A DNA stretch of 64,000 nucleotides, from NCBI GenBank assembly GCA_036345935.2, contig JADWOT020001439.1, positions 43,455 through 107,454 of the forward strand. The letters are read 5' to 3'. The position numbers and the translations under genes are program-made. Of the stretch, positions 1 to 12,784 are shown one piece after another (positions within the stretch are counted from its first letter, which is position 1; each line of letters starts with the position of its first letter). The notes under the pieces were generated by a model. It saw only the letters and a program-made list of their open reading frames with translations. It was not told where the DNA came from and made no database searches. This DNA comes from Taenia hydatigena (taxonomy: Eukaryota > Platyhelminthes > Cestoda > Cyclophyllidea > Taeniidae).

Positions 1-908
1 CTTATTTGAATAACTATTAAGTGCCTAGAATCTACTTGACATTAGCCCGCAATCTTGGTCAGTGTGCATGCAGTGGAGCGTCGAAGTGTTGCGAGATCCA
101 CAGTCGGGTGGAATCTGCGGAATTCAACCAGTGCAAGCTCTTAGGCGAGAGAAGTGTGATTCCACCCCTGTGTTGTCTATTTATTTCGAAAATATCATGG
201 TATGGACGACCTGTTGCGGACTCCATTTAGGACAAGCAGTTGTGCTAGCTGGACTGGAGCGTGCTTTGTAGGTCAGAGTCGGGACATCGATTAGAACCTG
301 TTTGGGGAGAAGAGCGTTGGCTCCCAAGTGCGTGATTAATTCCCGTTCTGAACTCGCTTACAAGATCTCTCCGTGCCCTTTCTCTTCTAATAGCAGGGGC
401 GGCAAGAGGGAAGAGGTGTAACCCTCCACATCCGTTGCACAGCATGACTGATGTTTAAACCCATAAAAGTCGACTTTCCTCTCCGATTCGCTGCAAATGT
501 TTAATATTTGGCTGTTAATTATTAATTTTCATAACATTGTATTTTGATTAACCACAAAACAACGGATGGTTGGGGTTACGAAAGAATGACTGCCTTGTGT
601 GGTTTGATCCACGGTTGCTTTTGCGTTTCTTCTAATTAGGTTTTGTCGATTTCTCAACGATCCTCATTACTCTACTTCTTCCCTCCTTTTCTTTTGCTCT
701 TTCTTTCTTCCATTTATTTATCCATTCGCTACAGACATCTTCTTCTCTTCTTTTCCCATTTTACCACTCCTAGTTCCTCCTCCTTTACTTCCACACACGC
801 CTACACCAGCTAGCAGCAGAATAAAGTCCCTTTTTTCATGACAGGAAGACAAACAGAAATCTCTGTTGCTATCAAGCACCTCAGGATTTGATACATAAAC
901 CGCCTCTC
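1..908. other. non-coding stretch, pyrimidine-rich tract
   Basis: I see no gene here. Open frames are under 70 codons and show no recognisable domain. Bases 655-800 are strongly pyrimidine-rich on the plus strand (long runs of C and T). The stretch lies just 3' of the minus-strand kinase remnant. Confidence 0.5.
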
Positions 909-1354
909 TTAAAACGTGTCTTCGAACTCCAGAACGCCATGCATGAGGACCCCAAAGGACCAGACATCAGCTTTAGCATTTGGCTGGTGGATGCTCATTA
1001 TTGCCTCTGGTAACAACCAACATAAAGTAAAAACACATGGAGGGCGATAAAGAAAAAGAAAGAAAGGCAAATCATCAATTAACGCTTTAAGTCGATGGAG
1101 GAGGCGTTTATCTGATGGGCACATTAGGACCGAACAAAACCAACCTTTGCCAAAGTCCCAATTAAAGCCAAAGATTTTTCCATCCGAAGCTTTATCGCGT
1201 TCGACACTCGTGAATCGCCCTTCACCACTTGCATTATCTCTAGATACCTCACAACCATTATGACCATCCAATCAAACGAAATACGTAAAATCTCATTATT
1301 TTTGGCTGACCAATCTATCAAACGAACCAGTTTGAACATTTTGCGGGCCTTCAT
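909..1354 (-). pseudogene. decayed protein-kinase domain (tyrosine-kinase-like)
   Basis: Read on the minus strand, 1255-1187 gives VVRYLE, then VVKGDSRVSNAIK. This fits kinase subdomain VIb (usually YLE..VVHRDLxxxN): the catalytic Asp and the Asn five residues later are kept, but His-Arg is Lys-Gly. At about 1188 the match moves to another frame, where SDGKIFGFNWDFGKG (1187-1143) carries the DFG motif of subdomain VII (DFG at 1149-1157). After an apparent intron with an acceptor ending TTACCAG, the exon 1006-909 reads EAIM, then KADVWSFGVLM, which is subdomain VIII-IX (PEAI..SDVWSFGVLMWE), and stops at TAA. The usual Trp-Glu is His-Gly. Order and spacing match a kinase catalytic core, and the motif style favours the tyrosine or TKL branch. 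The frameshift, the lost HR pair and the early stop indicate a pseudogene. A heavily diverged pseudokinase gene with other splice sites is less likely. No N-lobe was found. Confidence 0.72.
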
Positions 1355-4300
1355 CTTTTTCGAAAATGCCCTCTCGACGGTAAGTTACACGTAACTTTAG
1401 TGGATTAAGGCAGAGGCCGAAGAGCATGCAATATGCTTTGATGAGTAGATCTTTACCTAATTTTCTTCTCCTCAAGAAAGGATTCAACGTTTAAGCCATT
1501 AAAAATCTACTTCGCTGCTACCCTTAGCCAGCGTGTGAGACCCGGATAATATGTAATGAAGTTGCCCCTTACTACTTCCTCCTCTGGTTTCATGTCCTCT
1601 CAATGCGTGGCAGGAGCCGTTGCAACTAGATGTGTCTTAACCAGACCCACCTGAAAGGTGAGAGGTCATGATGAGAAGGAGGAAGGGATTCAAAAACAAA
1701 AAGAATGCAGAAAAGACTGATCTGATCTACTGTCAATAGGAGGCGGAATTCAGAATACCGAGTATTACTAATATGAAGTTATCGCTGCAAGATGTTTCGC
1801 TTATGCAAAGCTTTGGAATCTCAGCTACAAACTGTTTCAGAGATCTTTTTGAGATTATGACAGTAGCGAACTATGGTATTGGCTTTATTCGCCATCACCA
1901 GGTCAACCGGTTCTTCTTCACTTAGACAAGAGGAATGGTGCCACTGGCATGATATTGAGTAAAAGCACAATCTGATAAAAGATGGTAATGCGTTGTAAAA
2001 GTGCCGTAAGGATCATTTCATATTCTCAACCCAAAGGCGTCTCTGAAGAATGCTCTCAAATACCACGAGCCATCCAGTCACGATTTCTTTGATGTCTGCT
2101 TCTGCTTAGCCATGACGATTGTGATTGGGCTGTGAGCTGTGCCAATCACATGACGCGTGCTTATCGGAAGGCACTCATTCGTTGGCTACCCCACACTCGA
2201 GGAAATGACGCACAGCACAGGCTCTGGTGTGGACAGGTTTGTATGTGAGCAGTGGCGTGAACAGTGGTGACAGCTCCATATTGATGTGTGGACAGCACAA
2301 CTGTAGTGCCGTAGAAGCGCCAATGTTTTGACCATTGAATGACAGTATATTGATGCCCGTAAGACCTAATCAACAAGTTAGAAATGTCCTCTCCAGTACC
2401 ATTTGTCCTTCTCATCGCCCTTACCATCAGGAAAATAGTTTTGTAAAATTACACAAGACCCTGCAAGTGTTCCCCTTCGGCACAAATTAGTGATTTCCAT
2501 ATCAGTGGCGTAATGTCTAACAGAAATAGTGCTTTGTAGCTGAGACAACAACGCCAATCAATGTGTCACCTTTGGCGGCACAATGAGGCGGCAGTCCTGT
2601 CTCCGATTTCTCCAATCATAGCTGATATGACGGCAGCTGCGAATGCCACTGACTTAAAATTGCAGATTGACGAGTGGTCCACATTTTTTGTTAAGAGGAT
2701 TCTGCTTTCCCTCTGCTTCTAAACCTGCAATGTTTCCCTACAATTGAGATTTGGAGTTAAGTGGAGCGCGCCTTTCAGTCCCTCGTCCTTGTATTTAAAA
2801 TGTCCTTCGCTGCACTAATCCTTAACTAACACTGTGTTACGTAAACAGGCAGGTAAATAGGTGAGTGAACAAGTAAGCGAATGTGGTTGGACGCAAAACA
2901 AGTCGGCTTTAAGTGGCCACCAAAGCGCAAAATAAATCCAATTTTGAATGAAGCATGCAGTCGCCATACACTGACGTGTTATTGACCTCACTGAGAACGG
3001 TTGTTCAAACCCTCTCACAGGAATCCAGTCAGCAAAATTGGGACTGATCGGGGTGAAAATAAGCTCAGAGAGGAAAAGTATGGGTCTCGAGAATCTTCTG
3101 AACAACACTCAATTGAATGGACATGCGTTATTGAAGAATCACTGGTGATTACTTGCTCTCATGACTAAAATCAAAAGCTCCACCTCGACCTTCAGGAAGA
3201 GGCTTCAGTAGATTTGATTGTTCAAGGATATGGTAAAATTCTGCTATTTATCTTTAATAGGCCAACACTACAACTACTTTATCGAAGATAGGGCAGCAAA
3301 ATGAGCTCATTGCGGGTGTTTCAGAGAAAGACGAGGATTCGGTTGAGTGCACTTGAGTGAGCGCTTGTGTGATGCATCAACAATGAATGTGATGCAGGCA
3401 ATCCCGTCAACAGAATCACTTCGGAATGCACTATTCTAGCCAAAACCATTGAAACGGCTCAGATCCTTTTTAGGAGTCAATGGAGTGTCAAAGCGATTTC
3501 GAGCTCTTTTTTATTATTAGGCTCTATGTACTGTAACACGTAGAGTGCTTAACTCGTGGTCTCGGATGAGGGGACTGCCTTGAGTTTCCACCACATTAGC
3601 TGCCTTCTGAGCCTTTCCAGTAAAATCAGGCTCTACAGTGCGTTAACAGAATACTTTTACTACAGTCTTATGCCTTTATTCGTCGCCAAGGCAGTCTCAA
3701 GCAGTGATGGTCTCATCAAGTAGAAGGTGCTAACACCTTGCTGTGCAACAGTTTGACAACAGCCTAAGGGAACGAATGACAGCAACACAGAGCATTAGCT
3801 GAGGGCGAGCTCTGCCAGCACCTATAGTTAAAATGAATTGCCTCTGCTTTCCTTCCAAGTGCTTTTACTTCCCTGGTTTTCCATTACAATACATTGAGCA
3901 GAATTATTTGTTTGCTGTTATGAACTTAGAGTAGACCAAATCAAATGCCCTACCCAAGCGCACTAGTATTTGCTTGTGGTAAATGCTGACTCAGGGCCTA
4001 AAAATGCGTGGCTCTGTTCAGCCAATTGTCATGCTTCTTGTGTGGTATCCACTCCCACCTTTCATTAGCTCTTAGGTGGTCCCACACGAGTTGGTTTTGA
4101 CAGAGGCGTCTTTGAAAAAGGCATCTCCACATCACACTTGCTTCGACGTCTCCGCCTCTTTGGGCATGGTGCTCTTCACTGTGTACTGAGAAGCACCAGC
4201 TGCATTGCGCGTCACGTCATTAAGTCAATATTTACTTCCGAGTGTTTTAAAATCTACAGCGAACAGTTGCAGAGTCTCGTTCAACCATAAGAATCACTAT

Positions 4301-4680
4301 GCGAACATTAGTTTACCAATTATTTGTTTCTATACCACTAAAATACGCTTCTACAAGTTCTTAAATGGAAGAGGAGGAAAAGATGGAGAATGGTGGACAA
4401 CTTAATTAGGATCTGGCAGACAACCGGCGAAGTCGGAGGCAAGGAGTATTTAAGTCACCTTAGCCTTCACATAGATTTCCAATCTACCATTTACCTTAGA
4501 ATTCTCCGAGCCTTTATGCACCTTCTTTCAATCTGTCGCCTGCGCCCTGCAGCATCCGAAAATCCAAAAATTCCCTTATCTTGCCTTCTCCCTAATGTTA
4601 CCTCGAACTCGTGTTGTTCTTTACAAACACAGAACAAGTCTTATTAATTTACAGTGTTTTAAGCAATTAAACTGACTAAA
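1355..4680. other. non-coding stretch, nothing recognised
   Basis: Only open frames shorter than 100 codons occur here, without recognisable motifs or convincing paired splice sites. I found no long inverted repeat inside this stretch. Confidence 0.4.
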
Positions 4681-7146
4681 TCAAGTTCAGCTCATTAATT
4701 ACATGATAACTAACCTAAACAAATTTGAATCTGGTTCATCCACCCCGACTTACTGCAGAGCTGCGGGCGTGCCCATGCAAAGCCGGTCAAATCCAGAGCT
4801 AGCAATCAACGATGTGTTCGAATCCCTAATAACATTCTGAATTTCGACGCTACCAGCTTCTGTCACTTGGATAACACAGCCAACACTTTATAATTATTAA
4901 GCACTAACTCCTGCATTGTGCCTCACTATGCTCCATTTACCCTACCCGTCTAGCACATTTGTAAAAGTGCCCGCGTGCGTTTACCCTTCGTTCATTGCAA
5001 ATTATCGACCCCAGAATCCCGTCTTCTTTAGCCCCCCTTTTGTCACTCTCGCCGCGAGAGCCTCCGCTAAAACTAACCTAACTAAAACCCATCTCTTCCT
5101 TTTTAGTCATTATTCCTGACCACTTTTGATGGAGTCTTTTTGCTTCTCATCCATTTTTTTCTGGCCCACTGCCCACCTGTACTTCAAACTTGCCCCTCGA
5201 ACCCAATTGCACCTTTAATGATGTAGGCAAGACTAGACTGTAACCATCATGTCGCCTGCCTTAACTTAACTCCTCATAATATTTAAGATTCATGATTCTC
5301 GTTCTTACTTCATTTTTAAGGCACTGCTTGAGGTACCCCTTCACATTTGATCACATTGAATGCTTTTCGTTATTTGCAGTCTCTAGTCTGGTGAAACTTC
5401 CTCCTGCACATTACCTTATCACGTAAGCTTAGCTTTTGACCATTTATGCAAGGCAGCCAAAGCACAACAGTAGCATGTATCCACCTTTTCTTAGTCGGAT
5501 TGGGATGCATAAAACCCTATTTGCTGATTTCTTGCAATAATAATAGGGTTGCATTAAAATTTCGCATCATGTTTACATTTGTGTTTACAATCTTTTTGTC
5601 AAATAAAGTAAGCCTGTAACTGGCAATGTGATGCGAAGTAAAGGCTTGAATGCTCTGCGACATCCATTTATGCACCTGTCCAGGCCACTCCAAATTGAAC
5701 CACTTTAACAACACATCGCCTATGATGCAGAAAAGGAATGCATCAGCACTGCCCCTCCATCAATGAAGATGGCAGACGAAAGTGTGTTCGAATGACAGCA
5801 GATGAATTGAATTAGTTCAGGGATAAATTATGCAGCAACGGTTAACCAATCCCGACAAAAGTCCTCACAACTTCTTCTCACAGGACCATTGCGTCCTTTA
5901 CTTGCATCTGCAGCTTCCAGACATCAATAAATTGGCATTGGCTACAACAAAACTAACAGTTCTGTCAAATATGCGCAGAGCGTACTCACTCGTTAACAAG
6001 CATAATTGAAACTACAAGATCTGGGTCCCTCAATGAAGCCCAACGAAACTGCAACAACCGTTTTAATGGTTGCAACGTGAATTATCATATTTACATGACA
6101 GCCTGTTGTGTAAGTACACTCGTCATGTGATATACAAGCCATCAGCCTAGCTTGAGCGTTGAGGACTGTATCAAAGGAATCCAAACATTATTAGATATTC
6201 TGCTTCCCTATCACCCAGGGTAATACAACATGTTTCCACCAGTGCAGCATAGGATTCCATTCCGGTAAGCATCAGTGCATCAAAAATTTGTCGCATTCAC
6301 TGGTATTGTTGTGGAAGAGTCTGGATTTTTGAACGAAGAGCTCGGCTTACCCTCAGTGCATGATTAAGCGCATTTGTGTCGAGTGGCAGCAATTAGCTGT
6401 CCTGATCCCTAACATGCTCACAGTCGCAAATCACCTTCGCCTTTTTGCAGCTAGCTATCTAATATGAATTGGGATAAATTTGCAAGTGTCAGTGCATTTA
6501 AAGGGCTACAACAATGGTCCACAAATAAACGCGTCCAAGTCTCACGCTTTTTTATGTCTTAAAGTTCTTAGAGATGCTAAAATATTGGTAAGATTGCGAA
6601 TACTATGGTCTTAAAGTAAGGGTGAATGTGCTTACTTTACAAAATGTAGTAGTTACACGTGCAAACGCACGGCACTTGGATCAGCACAATGAGCAAATTT
6701 GAGTGCGGTCGCTTGCATCATTTCCAGAAATTTGACTCTAAATCCAAAGCAGAAAATTTTTTAGAGAAAGTGCAATCCACTATTTTTGGATGGAAGTAGA
6801 TATTTCGACTTTGGTGAATTATGAGGTACATAGAGTGGCGCATCCAATTTACACGTTCAATTTAGGTTAGCGCGTACGCCATCGAGACTATGCATGCCAT
6901 TTTAGATCATTCTTCTCTTTTCTCCTCTTTCCTTCCTCCACCCTTACTAAAGGAAAAAGTTGGTTGCCGCTAGACACTAATACTATAATAAGGAAGGACG
7001 AAGGTGTCTCGGGCTCTGGAGTGCAATTCCATCGCTCCGCGACCAGATTAAAATTGTCATCCCGCCTCTTGCAATCATATTCGAGCAACTCAGATTCGCT
7101 GTATTTAAAATGAAACATTGTATTTTGAGCAAATGGTTCTGAAGCT
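4681..7146 (+). repeat. left arm of palindrome 1 (LIR1)
   Basis: This is the left half of a long inverted repeat whose partner is 7311-9784. Matching blocks occur along the whole length: CTCATTAATTACA at the outer end (about 4692) against its complement near 9770; the block around 4800-4860 against 9600-9660; 6020-6075 against 8390-8450; 6890-7000 against 7470-7590. Identity is about 80-85% by eye, with small indels. I cannot assign a protein. A reading such as 7166-6888 (minus) stays open but its mirror is interrupted. It looks like an old repeat present twice head to head, or a foldback element. Confidence 0.88.
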
Positions 7147-7310
7147 GTGAAGTTGTCAATTTTCAAGCCACTCTATATACACTACGCCCACCTACACTAA
7201 CTCAAGCTTGACCCATCCATCCAGGAGGCTGAGCACGCAGATTCAAGCACTCGCCATGATGCGTAGTTGGATGAGGAACGTTTGTTCTCAGCGTCTGTGT
7301 TGCGGGTAGA
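7147..7310. other. central spacer of palindrome 1
   Basis: About 165 unpaired bases separate the two arms of LIR1. Sequence complementarity stops near AAATGGTTCT on the left and resumes at AGAACTATTT on the right. No open frame or motif is recognised. Transcribed RNA through this locus would form a stem of about 2.5 kb closed by this short loop. Confidence 0.75.
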
Positions 7311-9784
7311 ACTATTTACTCAAAGCTCAATGCCTCATTTTAAATGCAACGAATTTGAATTACTCAAATATGATTGTAATACTTATGCTCCTTAATTGTG
7401 TTTGTAGGCAAGAGGCGGGAGGACAATTTTATTCTGGTCGCGGACTTACGGAATTGCACTCCAGAGCCCGAGACACCTTCGTCCTACCTTATAATAGTAT
7501 AAGTGCCTAGAGACAACCAACTTTCTCCTTTAGTAAGGGTGGAAGAAGGGAAGAGGAGGAAAGAGAAGAACGATCTGCAATGTCATGCATATTCCCATTG
7601 ATGTGTGTGTTAACCTAAATTAAACGTGTAAATTGGATGCGTCACTCTATGCGCCTCATAACTCACCAAAATAGAAATATCTGCTTGCATCTAAAAATTG
7701 TAAAGTACGCTCTCCCTGAAAAATTTTCTGCTTTGGATTTAGAGTCAAATTTCTGGAAATGATGCAAGCGACCGCACTCAAATTTGCTCATTGTGCTGAT
7801 CCAAGTGCCGTGCGTTTGCACGTGCAACTACTACATTTTGTGAAGCAAGCACATTCACCCTTACTTCATAGCAATAATATCTGCAATTTTACCAATATTT
7901 CAGCATGTCTGAGAATTTCGAGATTTACAAGAGCGTGGTATTTGGACTCGTTTATTTGTAAAATATTGTTGCAGCCCTTGCCAATTCTTCCCAATTCATA
8001 TCAGATGGCTAGCTGTAAAACGGCAAAGATGATTTGCGACTATGAGCGCGTTAGGGAGCAGGACAGCTAATTGCTGCCACTCGACACAAATGCGCTTAAT
8101 CATGCACTGAGGGTAAGCCGAGCTCTTCGTCTGGAAATCAAGATTCTTCCAAAACACACCCTTGAATGCGATAAGTTAATGATGCACTGGTGCTTAGTGG
8201 AATGGAATTCTATGTTGGATCGGTGGATACATGTGGCATCACCTTGGGTCACGGCGGAAGCAGAATATCTGATAATGTTTAGGTTCCGATGCTTCAGTCC
8301 TCAACGCTCAAGCTAGGTTGTTATCTTGTAGATCACACGATGAGTGTACCAAAACAAGATACGGTCATGTAATATATCATTTCACGTTGCAACCATTCAA
8401 ATGGTAGTTGCAGTTTCATTGGGCTTCATTGAGGGACCCAGATCTTGTAGTTTCACTTATACCTGTTAATAATTGAGTAAGCTCCACACATATTTGTCAT
8501 CATTGTTATTTTTGTTGTAGCCAATATCAACGTATTGATGTCTGGAAGCTGCAGATGTAAGTAAATAACGCAATTGTCCTGTGAGAAGAAGCTTTGATGA
8601 CTTTTCTCGGGACCGGTTAACCATTGTTGCACAATTAATATCAGAGCTAATTCAATTCATCCGCTGTCATTCGACCACACTTTCGTCTGCCTTCTTCATT
8701 GATGGATGGGAAGTGCTAATGCACTCCTTTTCTGCATCACGGGCGATGTATTGTTAAGGTGGTTTAATTTGGAGTGGCCAGGGCGGATGCATAAATGGAT
8801 GTCGCGGAACATTCAATCCTTTGCTTTGCATCACTTGGTCAGTTGTAGGTTTAATTTTATTTGACGAAGTGATTGTGAATACAAATGTAAGCATGAGACG
8901 AAATTCTAACAAAACTTTATTATTAATGGAAAAACATCAGCAAATTGGGTTTTGTGCATCCAAATCTGACTAAGAAAAGGTGAATACATATTATTGTTGC
9001 ACTTTGGCTGTCCTGCACAAAAGGACAAAAGCTAAGCTTGCACGATGAGGCAATGTGCAGGAGGAAGTTTTACCAGACTAGAGACTACAAACAACGAAAA
9101 CTTTGGATACGACTAAATGTGAATGGGCACCTCAAGCAGTACCTTAAAAACGAAGCAAGAAGAGGAATTATGAACCTCAAATATTTTGAGGAGTTAAGTT
9201 GAAGCAGGCAACATGATGGTTACAGTCCAGTCTTGTCTACATCATTAAAAGTGCAATTGTGTTTGAGGGGTGAGGTTAAATACAAGCGAGCAGTGAGCCA
9301 TAAACAAATGGATGAGAGGCAAGCAGACTCCATCAAAAAGTGGTCAGGAATAATGACTCAAAATGAAGAGATGGAATTATGCTAGGTTGGTTTTGGCGGA
9401 GACTATCGAGGCAAGGGTGACAAAAGGGAGACTAAAGGAGGCGCGATTCTGGGGTCGACAATTTCCAATGAACGAAGGGTAAACGCACGCGGGCGCCTCT
9501 ACATATGCGCTAGACGGGTAGAGTAAATGGAGCATGGTGAGGCACAACGCAGGCGTTGGTGCTTAATAATTATAAAGTATTGGCTTAGTGCTATCCAAGT
9601 GACAGAACTTGGTAGTTTCGGAGTTCAACATGTTATTGGGGAGTCGAACACATCGTTGACTGCTGGCACTGCATTTGACCGGCTTCGCATGAGCACGTCT
9701 ACAGCTCTACAGTTAGGCGAGGTGGATGAATTAGATCCAAATTTGATTAAGATAGCGTGTAATTAATGAGATGAACTTGTTTAA
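7311..9784 (-). repeat. right arm of palindrome 1 (LIR1)
   Basis: This is the inverted partner of 4681-7146. It carries a roughly 31-base stretch near 7381-7410 that the left arm lacks. The plus-strand frame 9527-9766 (79 codons) is open here, but its mirror in the left arm has several stops, so I do not call it a gene. Bases 9128-9457 are identical, in reverse complement, to 12791-13120, while the same region differs at many positions from the left arm. This arm therefore took part in a recent copying event. Confidence 0.88.
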
Positions 9785-10417
9785 AATCCGCAATCTCAAA
9801 GCTAAAGCTCCTGATTTGGTAAAAATAATCCTGATTAAACTCATATTAAAACACCTAGCGTTCTTAGCCGTAATCCCAACCCCACACTGCTCGAACTGGA
9901 ACCGATCTCGTCGGAAGATATGGTAGGTGAATAAACTGCTACGCAAGTGTAATTTTGGTATACTCATCTTAATAACATGGTTTGAAATGCTATGTACGTA
10001 CTTAAACCTGCATTCCAACGACTGACCACGTACTTCGTGTCTGATGCACACCTATAACTGTGCGTCAGTAGAAGCTTACTTGGATCTTTGCAATGCCTGC
10101 GATTGACTGTCAGCATGTGGATGCCCCCTTCATGCTCTATCATCACCTGAAAAACAGGTAGATAAGTGTAGCTGACATCAGCGTACGAATTGACAGACAG
10201 GTAAAACAAGTAGCAGTGGTCATTAAGCTCGAGGAGGCGCTCATAATTATAAAGGCAGTTTGTAAAATACAATCATCTGAATGCTGCGAATGGCGCAAAG
10301 TAGAACCGTTTCCAGCTGTCTGTCCAATTTTAACTGCCTCTATCCAGGCTAGTGGATGCGTCGGTGAGGTTTCCCAAAATGAGACACTCAGCCAGCACTG
10401 AAAGTGATTTTAAGAAG
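9785..10417. other. non-coding stretch between palindromes 1 and 2
   Basis: Two overlapping minus-strand open frames of about 100 codons (10051-9731 and 10272-9964) cross this interval, but neither shows a domain or repeat homology. I treat them as chance frames. Confidence 0.35.
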
Positions 10418-10745
10418 CCCTCAAAGTTGGCCACATTTCAGCACGGTGCATCCAACAACACCATTCTCACTCTTTTCTGAAATCAATTGATCAGCACAAT
10501 CGAAATCATCATAGATATCATAATCACTGTTCGGAATGCTACAACTTGGTGTCCTTTAACAGCTGGAAGCCTCTTTAATCAAAATGACTCTATGCTAGTG
10601 CTTCTAGAAAATGAGTTACATTACAATGTGCTTTGAACACAAAAATGGCAATTTTAGTGCAATCATTTGTTCGTTCCATGCACCCATCTGTAATAAGACT
10701 ATCTTCGTATTTCCAAGACGTCGTGAGCAGGTTCACAAAAGCCTG
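10418..10745 (+). repeat. left arm of inverted repeat 2 (LIR2)
   Basis: The arm pairs with 12485-12757 in reverse complement. Anchors are CTCAAAGTTGGCCAC (10420) against its counterpart near 12735-12749, ATTCGGAATG..ACAACTT blocks (10530 against 12625), AACACAAAAATGGCA (10636 against 12580-12594) and GTTCACAAAAG (10731 against 12489-12499). The left arm has about 60 extra bases between the second and third anchors. Minus-strand translation gives AFVNLLTTSWKYEDS then ITDG, and the mirrored plus-strand reading of the right arm gives AFVKLFTTSRQYENS then ITDG. A coding repeat may therefore underlie the arms. Protein family not recognised. Confidence 0.75.
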
Positions 10746-12484
10746 TAGAACAGATTTTAAAGACAGTGCATCATTGCATTCGCTAGTCATTTTACGATCC
10801 ACATCGTCCTTACAAAACTTACAATAAGGAGTACAAGATTTGAATGCTAACAAGGCGGATTACGTTCCAGTGATTTATTCCCTTATAATATGGGTGGAAC
10901 TTTTGTGTCAAGGATGGCCCGCTTAATTTCTTGTCGGATTTCCTCAAATGAAGGTCAACGTTCCAGTTGTGCTATCCAGCAAGATTTATTGGTGCAGTAA
11001 GCTTCGGTAAAGCAGTGTGCAGTGGTGGAGAAAGGAGACTTGCCTGAGATGGTAAATGTGAAGTGGAACTTTCCTGTGCCCTTTGCATCGCCGTCTGCAA
11101 ATGGCGAAACGTAGGGAAAGCAATTGCGATTTGGGCATGTCTTTACGTGGTAAGGATCTCACTGATCGCTAAGCCTAATGTCCATTCTACAACACACAGA
11201 AGTATACAAGAAGGATCTCAGTGAGTTTCTAGGTCGCTTGCAGCTAGCCAGAGGAGGCAGCCTGGTTGTGAGCCTAGGCAACTAAGTGGTTTCAGAGGCG
11301 CCAATCGATAGCAACTGATCGTCCATTGTGTATCCGTTTGTTATGAAGGCGGATCAGTATTTGCAAGCATTATAGCTTCTAAGCTGCTAGTATCATTAAT
11401 AAAATTAAATTTACGTTTTTTGTATACCTTTCAGCAAAATTTCGTCGGAATGAAGACAGTATTAGATGCTGTGACTTAAAATGGGCAATTGCTCCATTTC
11501 GTCACATGCAAATGACTCGTGCCACTCAAGAGGCAAGGACGATCGGCCATTATGGCTCGTGCCGCAGATGCATTAAATGGGGTAAATGCAAGCTAAAAAA
11601 GACGAGATAAGTGTATTAAAATGGAGGCAGTTATCTGAACCGAATCTGTGGTGTGACGGTCGTAGAGCAGTCGCTAGGAGGCACATCTTCACATCTGAAT
11701 TTCGAAATCACTTGTTTCTTTGCAGATTTCAGCTCTGACTTGATGGCATGAACAGAAAACGAGACCAATGGGCACTCAGCTCCTCTGTGCGTCAAAGGAA
11801 CCGGTCATTAACTTCACATTGCTCGATTCAGTAATTTCCCAGTGTTTCGCATGCTAGTGTGAATAAAGCTAAGGGATGGGCAAAATTTCATCCTCTGCAT
11901 TATCATGCAAGTATGTTTACAGATTATTTATTCATTTCGTATTTGTAAATTGCAAGACAATACTGTTTCCAGCTAGGTCTTGTTTGCGCTTACGTAACTA
12001 ACAGTGTCAACATTTCCATCGCAACACACTGGATTTACTTTTGCCTTCATTTCGCAGTGTAATCAAATTGGCCTCTGCTTTGCAGCCTCTCTTGCTTTGA
12101 TGCTGGCATATTATGTGCCAAGTAAGCCCTAACCACATCTAGTTGTGCGCGTCCCTCTGTTGATTAGAAGCACCGTCGTCAAGCCTTAGGTGCTGAAGTT
12201 TGCATTACATAAACTAGTGTTGTACTTTTACTACCTTGCAAAAGAGGTTATCGAACAGAACTGATGAGGCGACTTTCAAAACAGACCCACATTTTTCATG
12301 GTTCAGACTAGCAGCAATACCACACGTACAGTCAAAATTGCGTATGATAATTTAACTGCAAGTCACTTCCTCTACCTCAAGGATACCAAGGCTACAAATG
12401 ATGCGTCAAGCAGGCAAATAAGGCATAGGCTAATTAAATTCCATTACCAACAATGCACTCTGAGAGCCAAGTGCCATTTTGATT
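10746..12484. other. interior of inverted repeat 2
   Basis: This is the unpaired or too-diverged interior of LIR2. Weak similarity may continue inward on both sides, but I could not align it by eye. No gene, RNA gene or clear splice pair is seen. Confidence 0.35.
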
Positions 12485-12757
12485 TCAGCTTTTGTGAAGC
12501 TGTTCACAACGTCTCGTCAATACGAAAATAGCTCAATAACAGATGGGTGGGTAAACGAACAAATTTGTGGACTAAAGTTGCCATTTTTTGTGTTCAAAAC
12601 ATACTAGAAATAAACTGCTTCAAAGTTGTAGCATTCCGAATTGTGATTATGATTTCTATGATAATTTTGATTGCACTGATTATTCGTTTTTAGAAAAGAC
12701 TGGGGATGGTGTAGTGGGATATACCGCGCTGACATGTGGCCATCTTTGAAGGTGCCC
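12485..12757 (-). repeat. right arm of inverted repeat 2 (LIR2)
   Basis: This is the reverse-complement partner of 10418-10745, about 75% identical by eye. The frame matching the left-arm peptide (AFVKLFTTSRQYENS..ITDG, then FFVFKTY) stays open here until TAG near 12605, but it is read on the opposite strand to its partner. The arm ends only about 30 bases before the copied LIR1 segment that starts near 12785. Confidence 0.72.
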
Positions 12758-12784
12758 TCTTGTGTATGCCTTTCGTTAGTTGCA

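Noticed and set aside
4811..4826. GTTCGAATCCC, resembling a tRNA B-box, in the LIR1 left arm
   Set aside because: No matching T-stem, no A-box at the right distance and no cloverleaf. The right-arm copy is also not tRNA-like. A tRNA-derived repeat cannot be excluded but is not supported.
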